A stretch of DNA of 64,000 bases from Temnopleurus reevesii (taxonomy: Eukaryota; Echinodermata; Echinoidea; Temnopleuroida; Temnopleuridae). The stretch spans positions 267,294 to 331,293 of the forward strand of contig BQKZ01000002.1 in assembly GCA_036244855.1 (NCBI GenBank), read 5' to 3'. The notes beneath the pieces are model-generated. The model was not told the DNA's origin. It did no database searches and worked only from the letters and a program-made list of their open reading frames with translations. Made by a program: the position numbers and the translations under genes. Shown piece by piece: positions 1 to 47,319 of this stretch (position 1 is its first letter; each line of letters begins with the position of its first letter).

Positions 1-673
1 ATTAAAAGATGGAGACAAAACGCACACAACATCATAAACAAAAAGTTTTATGTCCGAAATTTCAAGGCATATAGCCGGTTTCCGAATATGAAAATAATTC
101 GATTTGAAATTTCTATTCTTGGTTAAAAAGAAACAAAGCAAACAAACATATATATGTACAAGCTAAGTAAACACAACTAAAATGAGTCTGTTTTATTTAA
201 AGTTACATAACTTTTTAACAAGGTAATTTCAACGCAGCAATGAAAATCGATTGCATATCGATAAATCACATTGCGTGTGTTTAATAAAGACCACAATGAT
301 CTGAATACACACCTTAAAGGGAAGTGTACAATTTAAGAATAATATTAATGTTGATATGCTCCAATTACGGCAAAATAGACCGGTTTGTTAGTGAATTCGA
401 ATCCATACAGTCATGTTTACAGTCGACGATCGTACAAGTAGTAAAATCGTATTTCTAAAATCGGTTGGAACATAGTATGGATACCTACTGCCATGTCGGG
501 CAAACCACAGGCAAACTTTCGGTTGAACAACCTGTTTATATCGACACGATAGAGAACGCATACAATTTGTAGATATTAGCAAACCCGGGTATTTATTTAA
601 AAAAACATCCTTCAGTTTGAGATCTGTCCATTTTAATTTTACATATGTATTTTATTTTTCTTTCATTTTTCAG

Positions 674-781
674 GGCTCGGTCTGCGAGGACTGTATGATA
701 GGAGTTTGTTGTCACATGTGCGCAGTTTGTCAGATACATCGAGAAAACATCTATGCCAAGAAAGGGCGTGTATTGACATAA
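674..781 (+). CDS. Terminal coding exon of a PLAC8-family (Cys-rich) gene, partial
   Basis: The exon follows a good acceptor (pyrimidine-rich run then CAG at 671-673) and encodes 35 residues before TAA at 779-781. It begins GSVCEDCMIGVCCHMC and continues AVCQIHRE. The spacing of Cys residues and the closing C-A-x-C-Q-x-x-R-E block match the C-terminal half of the PLAC8 domain, found in placenta-specific 8, cornifelin and plant fruit-weight/cadmium-resistance proteins. These are small Cys-rich proteins, often membrane associated, with roles that vary between members; no specific role can be given here. The upstream exons are not visible in 1-673 and must lie to the left of the window. AATAAA signals occur downstream near 1080 and 1166. 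The reading is phase 0 at the acceptor, assumed from the family match. The gene is convergent with AKT. Confidence 0.72.
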   Translation, partial: GSVCEDCMIGVCCHMCAVCQIHRENIYAKKGRVLT

Positions 782-1172
782 AAACTTAATCATCTATGGC
801 AGTGAGTTCACTATGCTTTGAATAATTGTCCGAACAGATTATTGTTACATCAAAAGACTACATAAATCTTTACAGAATAGCTTAGTCAAGGATGCATTCG
901 ATACTGCTTGAATTAATTGATCTTAGGAGAATTTTGTTTATGTATGACTGATGTAATTGTACTTTATACAAACCAAATTAATCAAAAAGTGTCATAAGAT
1001 AGCTCAGAATTTTGACATAAATTGCACTATTTCTAATGATATTTTTTATGTTAAACACTAATGAAAAAGTATCTAAATATAATAAACAAATGATAATCAC
1101 AGTTATTCAATATTAAATTTCTTTCTTTGGCATTTGTGACTTGTTTGTAGTAATTTTTGCAATCAATAAATG
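782..1172 (+). other. Probable 3' UTR of the PLAC8-like gene
   Basis: AT-rich non-coding sequence follows the PLAC8-type stop codon. AATAAA occurs near 1080 and again near 1166, either of which could direct polyadenylation. No open frame of interest is present. The end point is a guess. Confidence 0.35.
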
Positions 1173-1310
1173 AGATCTGAATCCACCCCTAAACTCCTGG
1201 TAGTTATGTATGCTCTTTATATAGGAGTATCATGATGGTTAACTTTGGTCAAAATAGAAAATGTATTAGCCCCCCCCCCCCCAAAAAAAAATAGTGCATA
1301 AACCAAATCT

Positions 1311-1444
1311 AATGCCCCGGTCACATAGGACCCCGGAAGCAACACGATTCACCCCGACTCGTTGTTCTGAGGCAGTTAACTGTGAATTAACAAAGAGTCG
1401 GGGTGAATCGTGTTGCTTCCGGGGTCCTATGTGACCAGGGCTTA
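1311..1444. mobile_element. Foldback MITE, family A copy 1
   Basis: Arms of about 48 bp are near-perfect inverted repeats: the left starts GCCCCGGTCACATAGGACCC and the right ends with its complement. Only a short loop of about 40 bp separates them. There is no coding capacity. A second copy lies at 61769-61913 with its loop in the opposite orientation. The C/A homopolymer run at 1270-1290 lies just outside. This is a non-autonomous DNA element by structure; the superfamily is not determined because the target duplication is unclear. Confidence 0.75.
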
Positions 1445-2023
1445 GACCATCCTCCCCGCCATCCTCATGATACAAATAATTTATATAATATCGCGTTGCT
1501 GCGAAAGCCTAAAGTTTGATATCAAACAGCTCTTACAAAGCAATTAGGGAATCGGTGAAGTGAGAGCGTTTTACAACTATTCTCTCTTTTTTCACGTGTG
1601 TAAATTCGTAAGGGATTGGGTGAGTTGGTCTTTGAGGGCCTCAGACACCGGGCATGCAGAAAGGGTGCAAAATTAAGATAAAGAATGTAGAAATAATTTG
1701 CTTTTACAGGGCTCCAAATTTCATGAAGTCCAACAAAACGAATATCCGGTCAAAAGGTTGGCTAAATCTAGAGTATGTCAGTAGTTTTGTACTTTGTCAG
1801 AGATGTATACACAAATCCGGACTATGTATGAGGATGGAAATAATAAGATGTTACTGTGAGCAGAAGGGACAAAGGATTTTAAACAAAGTAAATTGACTCC
1901 ATGCAAGCCTTCCCAAAAGCAAGATACACATAAGATATGACCCCCTTGTTATGAAAATAATGTCAAACAGGCGTCGCACAATTAGGGGGAAGTACATACT
2001 CAGTATATCTTCTGTTGTGTTCA

Positions 2024-2575
2024 TTAAAGGGAAAATTCACCCAGACATTGATTTGGGCTCAGTAGATGAAGAAAAATCAGATGAACAAACTGTGAAAATT
2101 TGAGCAAAATCAGATAATCCGTTCAAAAGTTATGAATTTTCAAAGTTATGATTTCCACCTGTGATGGGCATCCTTGAATTGGCAACGTATAGCCAATTAG
2201 CATAATCTGTGATGTCATACATGGAGAACTCCTCACTCACTCTGTATATAGATTTATTGAAAATGGATTAATATAAAATGAGGAATCAACACCATTCTTT
2301 CTGGAATGCTTGCAGAATTGATGTGGCTATAATATATTTAACCGAAAAACAACATTTTGTCTAATTTTCTGGAGAAAGATGAAAATTTGAAATTTTGTGT
2401 ACAAAGTGAATGGAGAGCCAATTTAAGGAGCCCATAAGGGTGGAAATCAGAACTTTGAAAATTCATAACTTTTGAATGGATTATCCGATTTTGCTCAGAT
2501 TTTCACAGTTTGTTTATCTTATTTTTCTTCATTTAATGATAGTAATTTCATGTCTGAGTGTAGTTCTCCTTTAAG
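2024..2575. mobile_element. Foldback element, family B, full copy
   Basis: The left arm starts TTAAAGGGAAAATTCACCCA and runs for more than 100 bp. The right arm, near 2450-2575, is its imperfect inverse complement; shared blocks include GATGAAGAAAAAT, CAAACTGTGAAAATTTGAGC and TTCAAAAGTTATGAATTTTC. The centre of about 300 bp has no coding frame. Partial relatives lie at 47121-47280 and 63045-63178. Confidence 0.7.
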
Positions 2576-3237
2576 GCTTTGTAAGGCTTAATTGAATGAA
2601 TTACTTTGTCCAAACCCTTTGTCCCTTGTGTTCACACGGTGTTCTTCTATAAATCGTCGAAATATTTCTTATGAGAACAGGCGAAACAATGTTCTCCTCA
2701 TATTATTTTTGGCTCAGCTGGTATAAGATGATTTACACCTTAATTTCTTTAATGCATATACCGGCTCGGTTGGCATCTCCTCTTATGTTGTTTTAATCAT
2801 GTCCTTTGGTGATATTTTTGAAAAAATCAAACCCTCAGAAAGCCATTTATGATATAGATCGAGTCCTATTCAATTTTGGTTTGGCGCCATCTTTAATTGT
2901 AAGGATTATACTGCCTGTATTTGTAATGTCTATGTCCACATCTTCAGTAGATCACTCCAAAAGAGTTTTACGTATCATTACATCATGCAAAAGCGATTAA
3001 AGAGAAAAGGGAGATATTTCAAGCGCGGGGTGAACGGTATGGGCAACCCATAAAATTCGAAAGAAAAGAAAGACTATTTTTTAAAAATCAATCTGCTGTT
3101 TGGGAAATTGAAGCAGGAAAGGAGTGCGAAAAAGAGACAGAGGCAATCAAGATGGAGTAGAAGGTGCAGGGGTATCATGATGGCGGGTGCCTGTGAGAGA
3201 TGTATGTTAGTTGATGACACAAGAGGATAAGAGACAC

Positions 3238-3630
3238 AAGCAAACACACACGCACACACATGCACACTTTGTTTTTCAATCACACACACATGCAAACTTT
3301 ATTTTTCAAACACACACACACATACACAGGTACACTCTATTTTTCAAACAAAAACACAGGAACACACTTTATTTTTCAATCACACACACATGCACACACT
3401 TATTTTTCAAACACAAACACACCAATACACTATATTTTTAAAACACACACACAGGTACACTTTATTTTTCATACACAGGCACAGGCACACACTTTATTTT
3501 TTCAAACACACACCCAGGCACATACTTTATTTTTCAAACACACACACACACATAGGTACACTTTATTTCTCAAACACACACAGGCAAATACTTTATTTTT
3601 CAAACACACACACATACACACCTTATGTCT
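3238..3630 (+). repeat. CA-rich minisatellite with a CACTTTATTTTTCAAACACA unit
   Basis: About ten imperfect copies of a unit of roughly 28-40 bp are present. Each unit joins a variable (CA)n run to ACTTTATTTTTCAAACACAC. Open frames here, rich in His and Thr, are by-products of the repeat and are not called as genes. Confidence 0.85.
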
Positions 3631-5543
3631 GTTTCATAGATTGTAAAATAGATTTAAAAATATCAGTCTCTTGAATCAAGGAGCTTGGAAGCTCCTTGCT
3701 TGAATTATTTAAAAATGTTGAATATAAATGTCTGAGAAACAATACTTAATTATACTTAAACAATACTAAATTTAAATAAAACTATTCTGCAAAAGCATCC
3801 CATTACCCCTAAAATAAACAGAAGAATTTGAAATCAAATTAAATGATCAAAATATGACGTTATGCTATTATCAAAAATTTGTTTATCACTTTCATGAGTT
3901 AAGTGAATCAATAACAAAAACACCATTAAATACTTCTGTTAGTTCATTCAATTTTTATTGAACATTATAAGATGCACAAAATACACATCCGAGATATACC
4001 AAGAGTCACATACAGCACAATATTACATAACTTTGTCTTTCTTTTATTTATATTTATACATCTTTTCCGTGTCTGTACACTTATTTTTCAGCTATGCATG
4101 CCTTCTCCTCATATGCAGATATATCACAGTCTGTGAACTTTTAAATACTTGAAGAACTAACAAGAGAGAAAAAAAAGAAACAAGCAAAAATCAGCAGGGA
4201 CATATTCATCCCATTTAGGAGTTGTCTTGGTTACATGATTTAGCAAAAAGAGAAAGAGAATGATAGAATTTTAGGGCAGGTTCTATGTCTAGAATCTACA
4301 AATATCAGAAGATGGATTTGAGACCTTTCTGCACATCACAGACAGAAAAGTGAACTTGGTCATGATAGGGAACATCATCATCTCATCTGAAAACCTGACA
4401 TAACAGCTGCATGAAACAGAGATCCCTTCCAAATACTTGAGTTGACTGTACAGGAAGGCTTTGAATAGATTCATGTTAAGCCGAATGGAAAGAAATGCAA
4501 GAAGAATGAGGAGTGGAGTTGCTATGATAGCTATCAAAGAAAAAACATACTGTAATAAATGTATCAAATGACATGTTGAATGTTGGGAACAATAATAATG
4601 GGACAAATTTCAAATCCAAGTATCTTTTTCATGAAAAATATATGGTGAACCAGAATATACCCCAAATAAATCATGTTCAGAACAAAGCTAACTGAAAGTG
4701 AATCTGACAAATCGGCATTGTTGTAGATTGACGAAAACATTATTCTTCATGAATTATCACAAAAGATTGATTCTCAAACAGGTCCATTTCCAGGATCAGT
4801 TTCGGCAACAATAAACATATCAATAAGTCAGTAAGTCATAATATGTAACAGAGATGATACGAATCTCCATCATGATCATTCTGTTCTTCCTAATATTGAA
4901 CATTTTCAAGCAATGAAGCCTTTCTTCCTCAAAATTGCTGGTTTGCTGAAAAGTATTGTTAGTATAAATCGGGTAGTGTCATACAAAGTAATGATACACT
5001 GTACGATTGATATCTTATCTTTAATAAGACATAGCCCAATGGGAGGAATACAAAACATATGGCAAGGGAGAGGGATATTAGAGAGACAAAGAAATAAATA
5101 ATGAATGAGAAATGATGGTTATGTGTGACAAGAGAAAGTTACATAAACAATGGCTATAAAGATGGTATGTAGTAACATGACAGAGGTATTTGATACTACA
5201 AAATGTCAGCAGACCATTTAAAAATTTCAGAAAAACCTGGAAAGATAGTGAAATATTTGAGGTTTAACTGTTATATTTTGGAGTTATTACAATTGTATGA
5301 AACAGCATCAACGTGAACTTAAAGAACTTACAAAAATAATATGAAAATTATTCAGCTGTAGTATCGCTTTCTGATTGAATTACAGTAGTGTATAAGGAAA
5401 TTCCACTACCAGTCTCCATAAACCTCACCTCTGTTAATTCAGTGAATATGGATTAATGGTTCACCACATGAAAGGAACATTTTGATAATATAAAGAAACA
5501 AAACTACTGTCATTGGCAGAAAGTACGACCATCAATGTTACCA

Positions 5544-5664
5544 GGGCGAAGTTTCACCAAGTTATGAACAACGTTAAGAACATTAAAGAACAACTGGTAT
5601 TAGCTTCAATAACGTACTCAAAATCCTTTTCAACTGTAAGAATGACTTGGTGAACTACTGCCCA
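5544..5664. mobile_element. Short imperfect foldback element
   Basis: The left end GGGCGAAGTTTCACCAAGTT is matched by the inverse complement of the right end near 5644-5663 (TGACTTGGTGAACTACTGCC). The element is about 120 bp with no coding frame. It resembles an aged MITE. Confidence 0.4.
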
Positions 5665-6544
5665 GATTACAATTAAAGCAATTGAAGAAGACTAATTCCC
5701 TGTGTGAAAATAATAATACATATTTCCGATTCATAGCTTGTAAACATTCGGCAACAGTTAGTAGTTTTCAGATATCATACAACTCTGAATTTAGGAGTAT
5801 TCATCACTGGCAGTTCAGAAAGTAATCATAAGGTAGGAACGTTTTAATATTAAATAAAATACACAACAGTGTATGTAGGATTTCATGAAAATTTAAGGAG
5901 AAATCATCACTTTGTTGAAAAAAAGTAATTTCTATCCTTTAGGCCATTTTTGTGTAGGCTTGCAAATGATCTAACATGATTTAATAAAAACATATGTAAG
6001 ACAACAAAGATTTTCTTGAAAACGATAAGAACAATAATAATCATGTTCTCATTAAGTCTCATTTTCTACAATCTTGCAAATTTGTTTTCTACATGAAAAT
6101 CAAAGTTGGTTCATACAGTGGGCATCATGATAAATGTCATATTTCAAATCTGCTAGAGAAATCTATATTTATTCTTCAAATAGAAATGGAAATAAGATTT
6201 CAAAACGATAGTTTCAAATTCCACTTATCATGATTGTTCTTTCAGTGAATCATCTGAATGATACTTAAAAGCATTTCTAAATTTGAATTTGCTTTGGTTA
6301 TTAATCTTCATAAGATTGAATCATTTTTAAGAGTAGCGATGATAAATCTTTTAGTGAACATGAACCCACTCAGCAAAAAGTATTAGAATAACATTCACGC
6401 TTAATCAAAATGATTGGAACTGTCTTATTTGAATATATTTTTATTTTAAAAACAATGATTTTATTAATGTGCAAAACTCTATCAAAATTAATAAAATTCA
6501 TTGCTCGTGTTATACAGGATATACACTCGGAGATGTTGCAAGAA

Positions 6545-6700
6545 ATGTGCGATCAATCGCAGGTAGCAGTTGATTGGCATGCACCAATCAAAATAATTGT
6601 TTCATGTGTACTTTGTAAAGAGTGAAGGCAGTGCCTAAAAATACACATCAATTCACAACTGATTTTCAATCGATCACACGTTTCTAGCAATACCCCCTGA
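6545..6700. mobile_element. MITE family C, degraded copy
   Basis: The sequence shares blocks with the better copies at 33768 and 40440: GCAGTTGATTGGCATGCACC, then AATCAAAATAATTGTTTCAT, and a closing run ending in TACCCCCTGA. The left terminal repeat is eroded. Confidence 0.55.
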
Positions 6701-7110
6701 GTCAGTTTTGAATTCATACCCTGGCTTTTGCAGATTAGGAGATTAATGATAAATTTGGTATCAGAAAGCAACTTCTTTGATTTTGAAAAAAATGATTTTC
6801 TTACATCAATACCCACATATATTTGTCATATACTAAATTGAGGTTATGAAAACATGATACCAACATTTAATTCTATTATCATTTTCAAAAAATGCCTTTT
6901 CATGGCAGATTTAGTTATCTATTGGTCTTTAAACAAATCCCTGAACAAGCAAAACAACAAAAAGAAAAGGAAGAGAGGAACGGAAAAACTAAGTAAAACA
7001 TAAATGGGAACACATTGCCCAAATGACATTTTCGTGATCACATGACTTATTCAATAGATAAACTTAATTTCAAAATACTTTTCTTAATTGTTCATGAACC
7101 TACACATTAG

Positions 7111-7346
7111 CAGAATGCGCAAAAAGGTTAGAGGCCACTTATATCAATTTTTATACAAGGTTTTATATATTAAATGATACCCATAATGCAAATGTCTGGA
7201 ATATTACCCAAAACACTGTAATCATTGTCACACATGAATGATTTCACTTGTCATCTGATATCTCCGGCTCCGCAACACATCTGGAAAGTATGCCAAGAGT
7301 GAAGCGCAACAATTAAAAAGAGGCCCCTAACTTTTTTGCATTGTGT
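7111..7346. mobile_element. MITE-like element with about 30-bp terminal inverted repeats
   Basis: The left terminus GCAAAAAGGTTAGAGGCCAC (near 7119-7138) is mirrored by the right terminus near 7317-7342 (AGAGGCCCCTAACTTTTTTG). About 170 bp of non-coding sequence lies between. No target duplication was resolved. Confidence 0.5.
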
Positions 7347-9301
7347 AATGTTTAATAAATATCCAAGAGAACCTAAACCTGTCATAATTATACGTGAAAA
7401 AGATGAATTAAGGAAAGGGTAGATGTATGTAATCTAAGGTATGAGCAACATAGCCCATATCAATGCCAAATGTCAAATGTGAATTCTTGAACAGCTGAAT
7501 CAAATGATTTCTTGTGAGATTAATCATGGTAACAATAACTATACATTCAGCCGATCACTTATAAGCCCTGAATATAAAATCAAATACACCTCAAGTATAT
7601 TTTGACAATATGGCATAAGGGAGTCAGTGCAATCTTAAACCATCGACTACTGATCTCCAAATTCTCATAGGCTTAATGCAGCGACTACTCAGTTCAGGTA
7701 GTCAATGGGTTAAGTTCTATGCCAACAATACATAAAATAGAACAGGATTGATTAAAATAAATTTGAAAATTATTTTCATGATCATATGACTGGCTCACAT
7801 TTAACCAATGATTTAAGAAACATAAATCATAATTCATTTTCTATTAATGCTGTTGAAATTGAATTCTGCAGCATAAGCTGTCAATGCAATAAACAACAAA
7901 TGAGATAAAAGCAAACAATACACAAGACTTTGTATTTCAAAGATGTGGTACAAATTCCAAAAAGCCTTTTGAAAAGAAGAAAAAACTTGGCATGATTTTA
8001 CATTTTCTTTATTCTAATGATGACAAGAATATAAAAAAAATATGCAAATAAAAGGCATAATTTGTACAATACGAGAAAGAGATAGAGAGAGAATATAAAA
8101 AAGTGAAATAACTGAAACTAAAAAGGAGTTTCTTCTTTTCTTTCGCAAAGAAGCTTTACAGGTGGGACTTTGTGAAAGAGGCTGTAATTTACAAACACTG
8201 ATAGGTGGTCCAGAAGGGGCTTTGAGAGTACTCACTGTAAGCAGAACAGACAAAAAACACAACTTCCATTCAAGCTTTCACAATAGCTATATTCACATAC
8301 GAAAAAATTCCTCCCATCTTATTCCGCAGAAATGTCGAACAGATGTCGCATCTGCTAGGTAAATAACCATGGGAAGCTTTCTTTCGCGGTCATGAAGCTA
8401 ATGTGAAGGCTTGAACAAAGTTGTTTACTTTGTCTAATTCCTTTGTCCCTTCTGCTAACAGTGAATTAATTTGACATATGCAAGGAAACAGCATTAGTAA
8501 TCAACATGATAATGACAAGCAATCTAATTGACATAGAGTTTGCAAATTTCTTTTGTTTCTATTCAAGTAAGGGGTAATACCTAATGCAGCAACCTTGTGA
8601 AAGTGTTTCATTTACCCAGCTGAATAGAACAATGAAATATAAAAATAATAACAATTCTATCATATTCTACCTCTATTTCTATAAAGAGAAATGATTTATC
8701 TCTCTTGCAAAGAACAATCATCGTTTGAGAACTCAGAAGAAACAAAAGAGTGATAAAGTCTATTTCCAACTATTATACGAAACCTGAATCATTCATGCCA
8801 AGATTGCAAATTCTCCATTCCATCTTCAGGTTTCCCAGTGCATGAAAAATTTCCACTTTTTGACGTATACTGTACATTCCACAAAATAACGAATACACTT
8901 CTAATTAGAATCTCTTAATATAATTCATCCCAAGTAGAGCTTTTGTAGTAAAATTTGTTGATGTTAACAACTGAAACATCATCCATGTACAACATGTGTT
9001 CAACATAAACATATCCAAACTACAGAAAGTTGCTTCGAATATTCCTTTGTACAAATGACTAAAAACAAAGATAATTACATCCAAAATTTTACAATTTTAG
9101 TTGATAGCTTTCTTCAATATAAAATCAATACACAGAGCATAATTTTTTTTTTTACTTATTGAGCCTTTCAAAGGAACGCAAAGCTTTCTTTCATCATCAT
9201 AACAAGACCACCTTCTAAAGTGACATTACATTTAACTTGTGCTATTCCACTGATGCAATGTGAAACAAATTTAAAGTCCTTTCTTTTGTTTTGTTTTTGT
9301 T

Positions 9302-9819
9302 TTTATTTTGGCAGTCACAAAGATTCGCAGCAGATATTCCGAGAAGTTTGGGATCACAACCATCGTATTCCTCTTTCATTTCTCTAAAGTTTCTCCTTGG
9401 TTACTCGGGTAACCCATTCATCAGTTGAGGTCGCAGAGGTCAGGTGTATGATATGAATGACATCACAAACCAATGATTATATGCACCAAGGGTCTCCACA
9501 CTCCAAGGAGTCAAGTCATTTATCATAATTCTTTGGATCTCCCACTACAAGTTATATTCATGCGAAGATACCAGGGCATCAGGAACACTTCCAACCCAAT
9601 AATATAACTCCAGCGCAATATATTCACCACGATACAACCAAACAGCCCAACAGCAGAATGTTATCGCAAGCAGGTCAGGAATGTGCTCATATAAGATGTT
9701 CAGAGAGAGAGCCCACACAAAGCAAGATGATAACGAGTGGGGACAGCATCCAGGGGAGCACTTCCAGAACATAACGGAGGGAGAACAGGAGATGGGGTGT
9801 GATACAGGTTGATTCCATC
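9302..9819 (-). other. Probable AKT 3' UTR (proximal part)
   Basis: Directly downstream of the AKT stop codon on the minus strand. The first AATAAA on the minus strand is at 9302-9307 (plus-strand TTTATT), about 515 nt after the stop. A longer UTR using signals further left is equally possible. No coding frame in this stretch belongs to AKT. Confidence 0.4.
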
Positions 9820-45935
<36,116 letters not shown>

Positions 45936-45972
45936 TATGAACTAAAGACCTGGATGTTGAAGAATCAGAGAA

Positions 45973-46156
45973 NNNNNNNNNNNNNNNNNNNNNNNNNNNN
46001 NNNNNNNNNNNNNNNNNNNNNNNNNNNNNNNNNNNNNNNNNNNNNNNNNNNNNNNNNNNNNNNNNNNNNNNNNNNNNNNNNNNNNNNNNNNNNNNNNNNN
46101 NNNNNNNNNNNNNNNNNNNNNNNNNNNNNNNNNNNNNNNNNNNNNNNNNNNNNNNN
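45973..46156. other. Assembly gap (184 N)
   Basis: A run of N directly 5' of AKT coding exon 1. Any 5' UTR sequence contiguous with the exon would be hidden here. Confidence 0.99.
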
Positions 46157-46265
46157 AAAGAAGAAATGACAGTTTTAAAAATGGTGTTTTGATTCGCACG
46201 CATCTCACGAGGTGTGCGGAATCCTCATGTACCATGCATATTTGCAATTATTTGGAAGGCTTTTT

Positions 46266-46335
46266 CAATGGCCTGACTAGTGGTAAGACACCTGTCTAGT
46301 CATCAGGAGATTGTGGGTTCGATTCCTACCAAAGA
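46266..46335 (+). repeat. tRNA-like sequence (SINE head or tRNA relic)
   Basis: A perfect B-box-like GGTTCGATTCC lies in a T-arm that can pair (GTGGG with CCTAC). Upstream, TAGTGGTAAGAC resembles an A box, and CCTG/CAGG can form an anticodon-type stem around a nine-base loop. It is followed by a T-rich run. The acceptor stem is poor, so it is more likely a tRNA-derived SINE head than a working tRNA gene. Confidence 0.55.
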
Positions 46336-47120
46336 ATGCCTGTGAATTTTTTTTTTCACAGCATCTCAAGTTTGGATAAGGCAAGAATTATTTAAATTAT
46401 GAATCAAAACATGGATGTGGTAATATCCAAGTCACATGTCTATTCACATTTATCATAGACTTTCACAGTTTCCATTCCTTCATGCCCTTACAATTAAAAA
46501 CTGACAAAAATATTGTTGAAACGGAGGTACATTCTAAATAATCTAATTATCTTTCCCAATTCCAATAACCAGATGCATGGAAGTAAAAAAAATTTAAAAA
46601 AATAACCCTGCAATTATGCAAATTTGGTAAATCCAGGCACCCTGATTTATATATTTACCTGGATCTCCTGTTAGATACTAAAGGATTAATTATTTTTGAA
46701 GAAAATAAAGTTGAAAAGTCTAGGTATGAGGAATATTTTAGGGAACCTCTATCATACAAACACAAGGAGTGTAGCAGAATGAGAATATAACAAATATGAA
46801 ACAGACCTAACAGGAAGGTGAAAATGGAAGGAAAATATTTATGAAAAAAGGAATAGAATATTTAAAGTCAAAGGTTAACACAGCGTACAGTATGTAATAA
46901 GCTACACCCTGTAAACCAGGACCAGTGAAACTATTCAAATACTTATTAGTTAGTAATAGGTAGGTCCAGATGACATGATATGAGATGGTGTTCCGCAGGC
47001 AGACCAGTGTTGATCCCTTTGCTTGTTGGATTGTATCTTACAAGTATCAATTATTCAATCAAAATACGCCTAGAGACTCTGAGGCCATGCAACCAACTAC
47101 TTGCACTTTAAAAACATTAT

Positions 47121-47280
47121 TTAAAGGGAAACCAACCCCTGGGATTATCGTGCTGTCATTGAACGAAGAAAAATCAGATGAACAAACTGTCAAAATTTGA
47201 GCAAAATCAGACAACCCGTTCAAAAGTTATGATTTTCCAAAGTTACAGCGATATGCGATCCCTACCGCTCATGGGAATCN
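47121..47280 (+). mobile_element. Foldback family B, partial copy
   Basis: Starts TTAAAGGGAAACCAACCCCT and contains GAAGAAAAATCAGATGAACA and TTTGAGCAAAATCAGA, as in the left arm at 2024. It stops near the isolated n at 47280. Confidence 0.65.
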
Positions 47281-47319
47281 CAATTGCCAGGAACAGTATA
47301 GGAGCTTGTTGAGTACATC

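Larger units (their letters stand above)
1445..9301. other. Intergenic sequence between the convergent PLAC8-like and AKT genes
   Basis: AT-rich sequence with no exon I can recognise on either strand. It holds foldback elements (listed separately), one CA-rich minisatellite and many short A or T runs. Several TTTATT motifs on the plus strand are possible minus-strand polyadenylation signals, so part of the right-hand side could be a long AKT 3' UTR. Confidence 0.5.

Noticed and set aside
3211..3674. Overlapping His/Thr/Phe-rich open frames on the plus strand
   Set aside because: They are translations of the CA-rich minisatellite in several frames, and no frame has unique sequence beyond the repeat.
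46266..46335. Functional tRNA gene
   Set aside because: The B box is good but the acceptor stem does not pair and the anticodon loop is too long, so a SINE head is a better reading.
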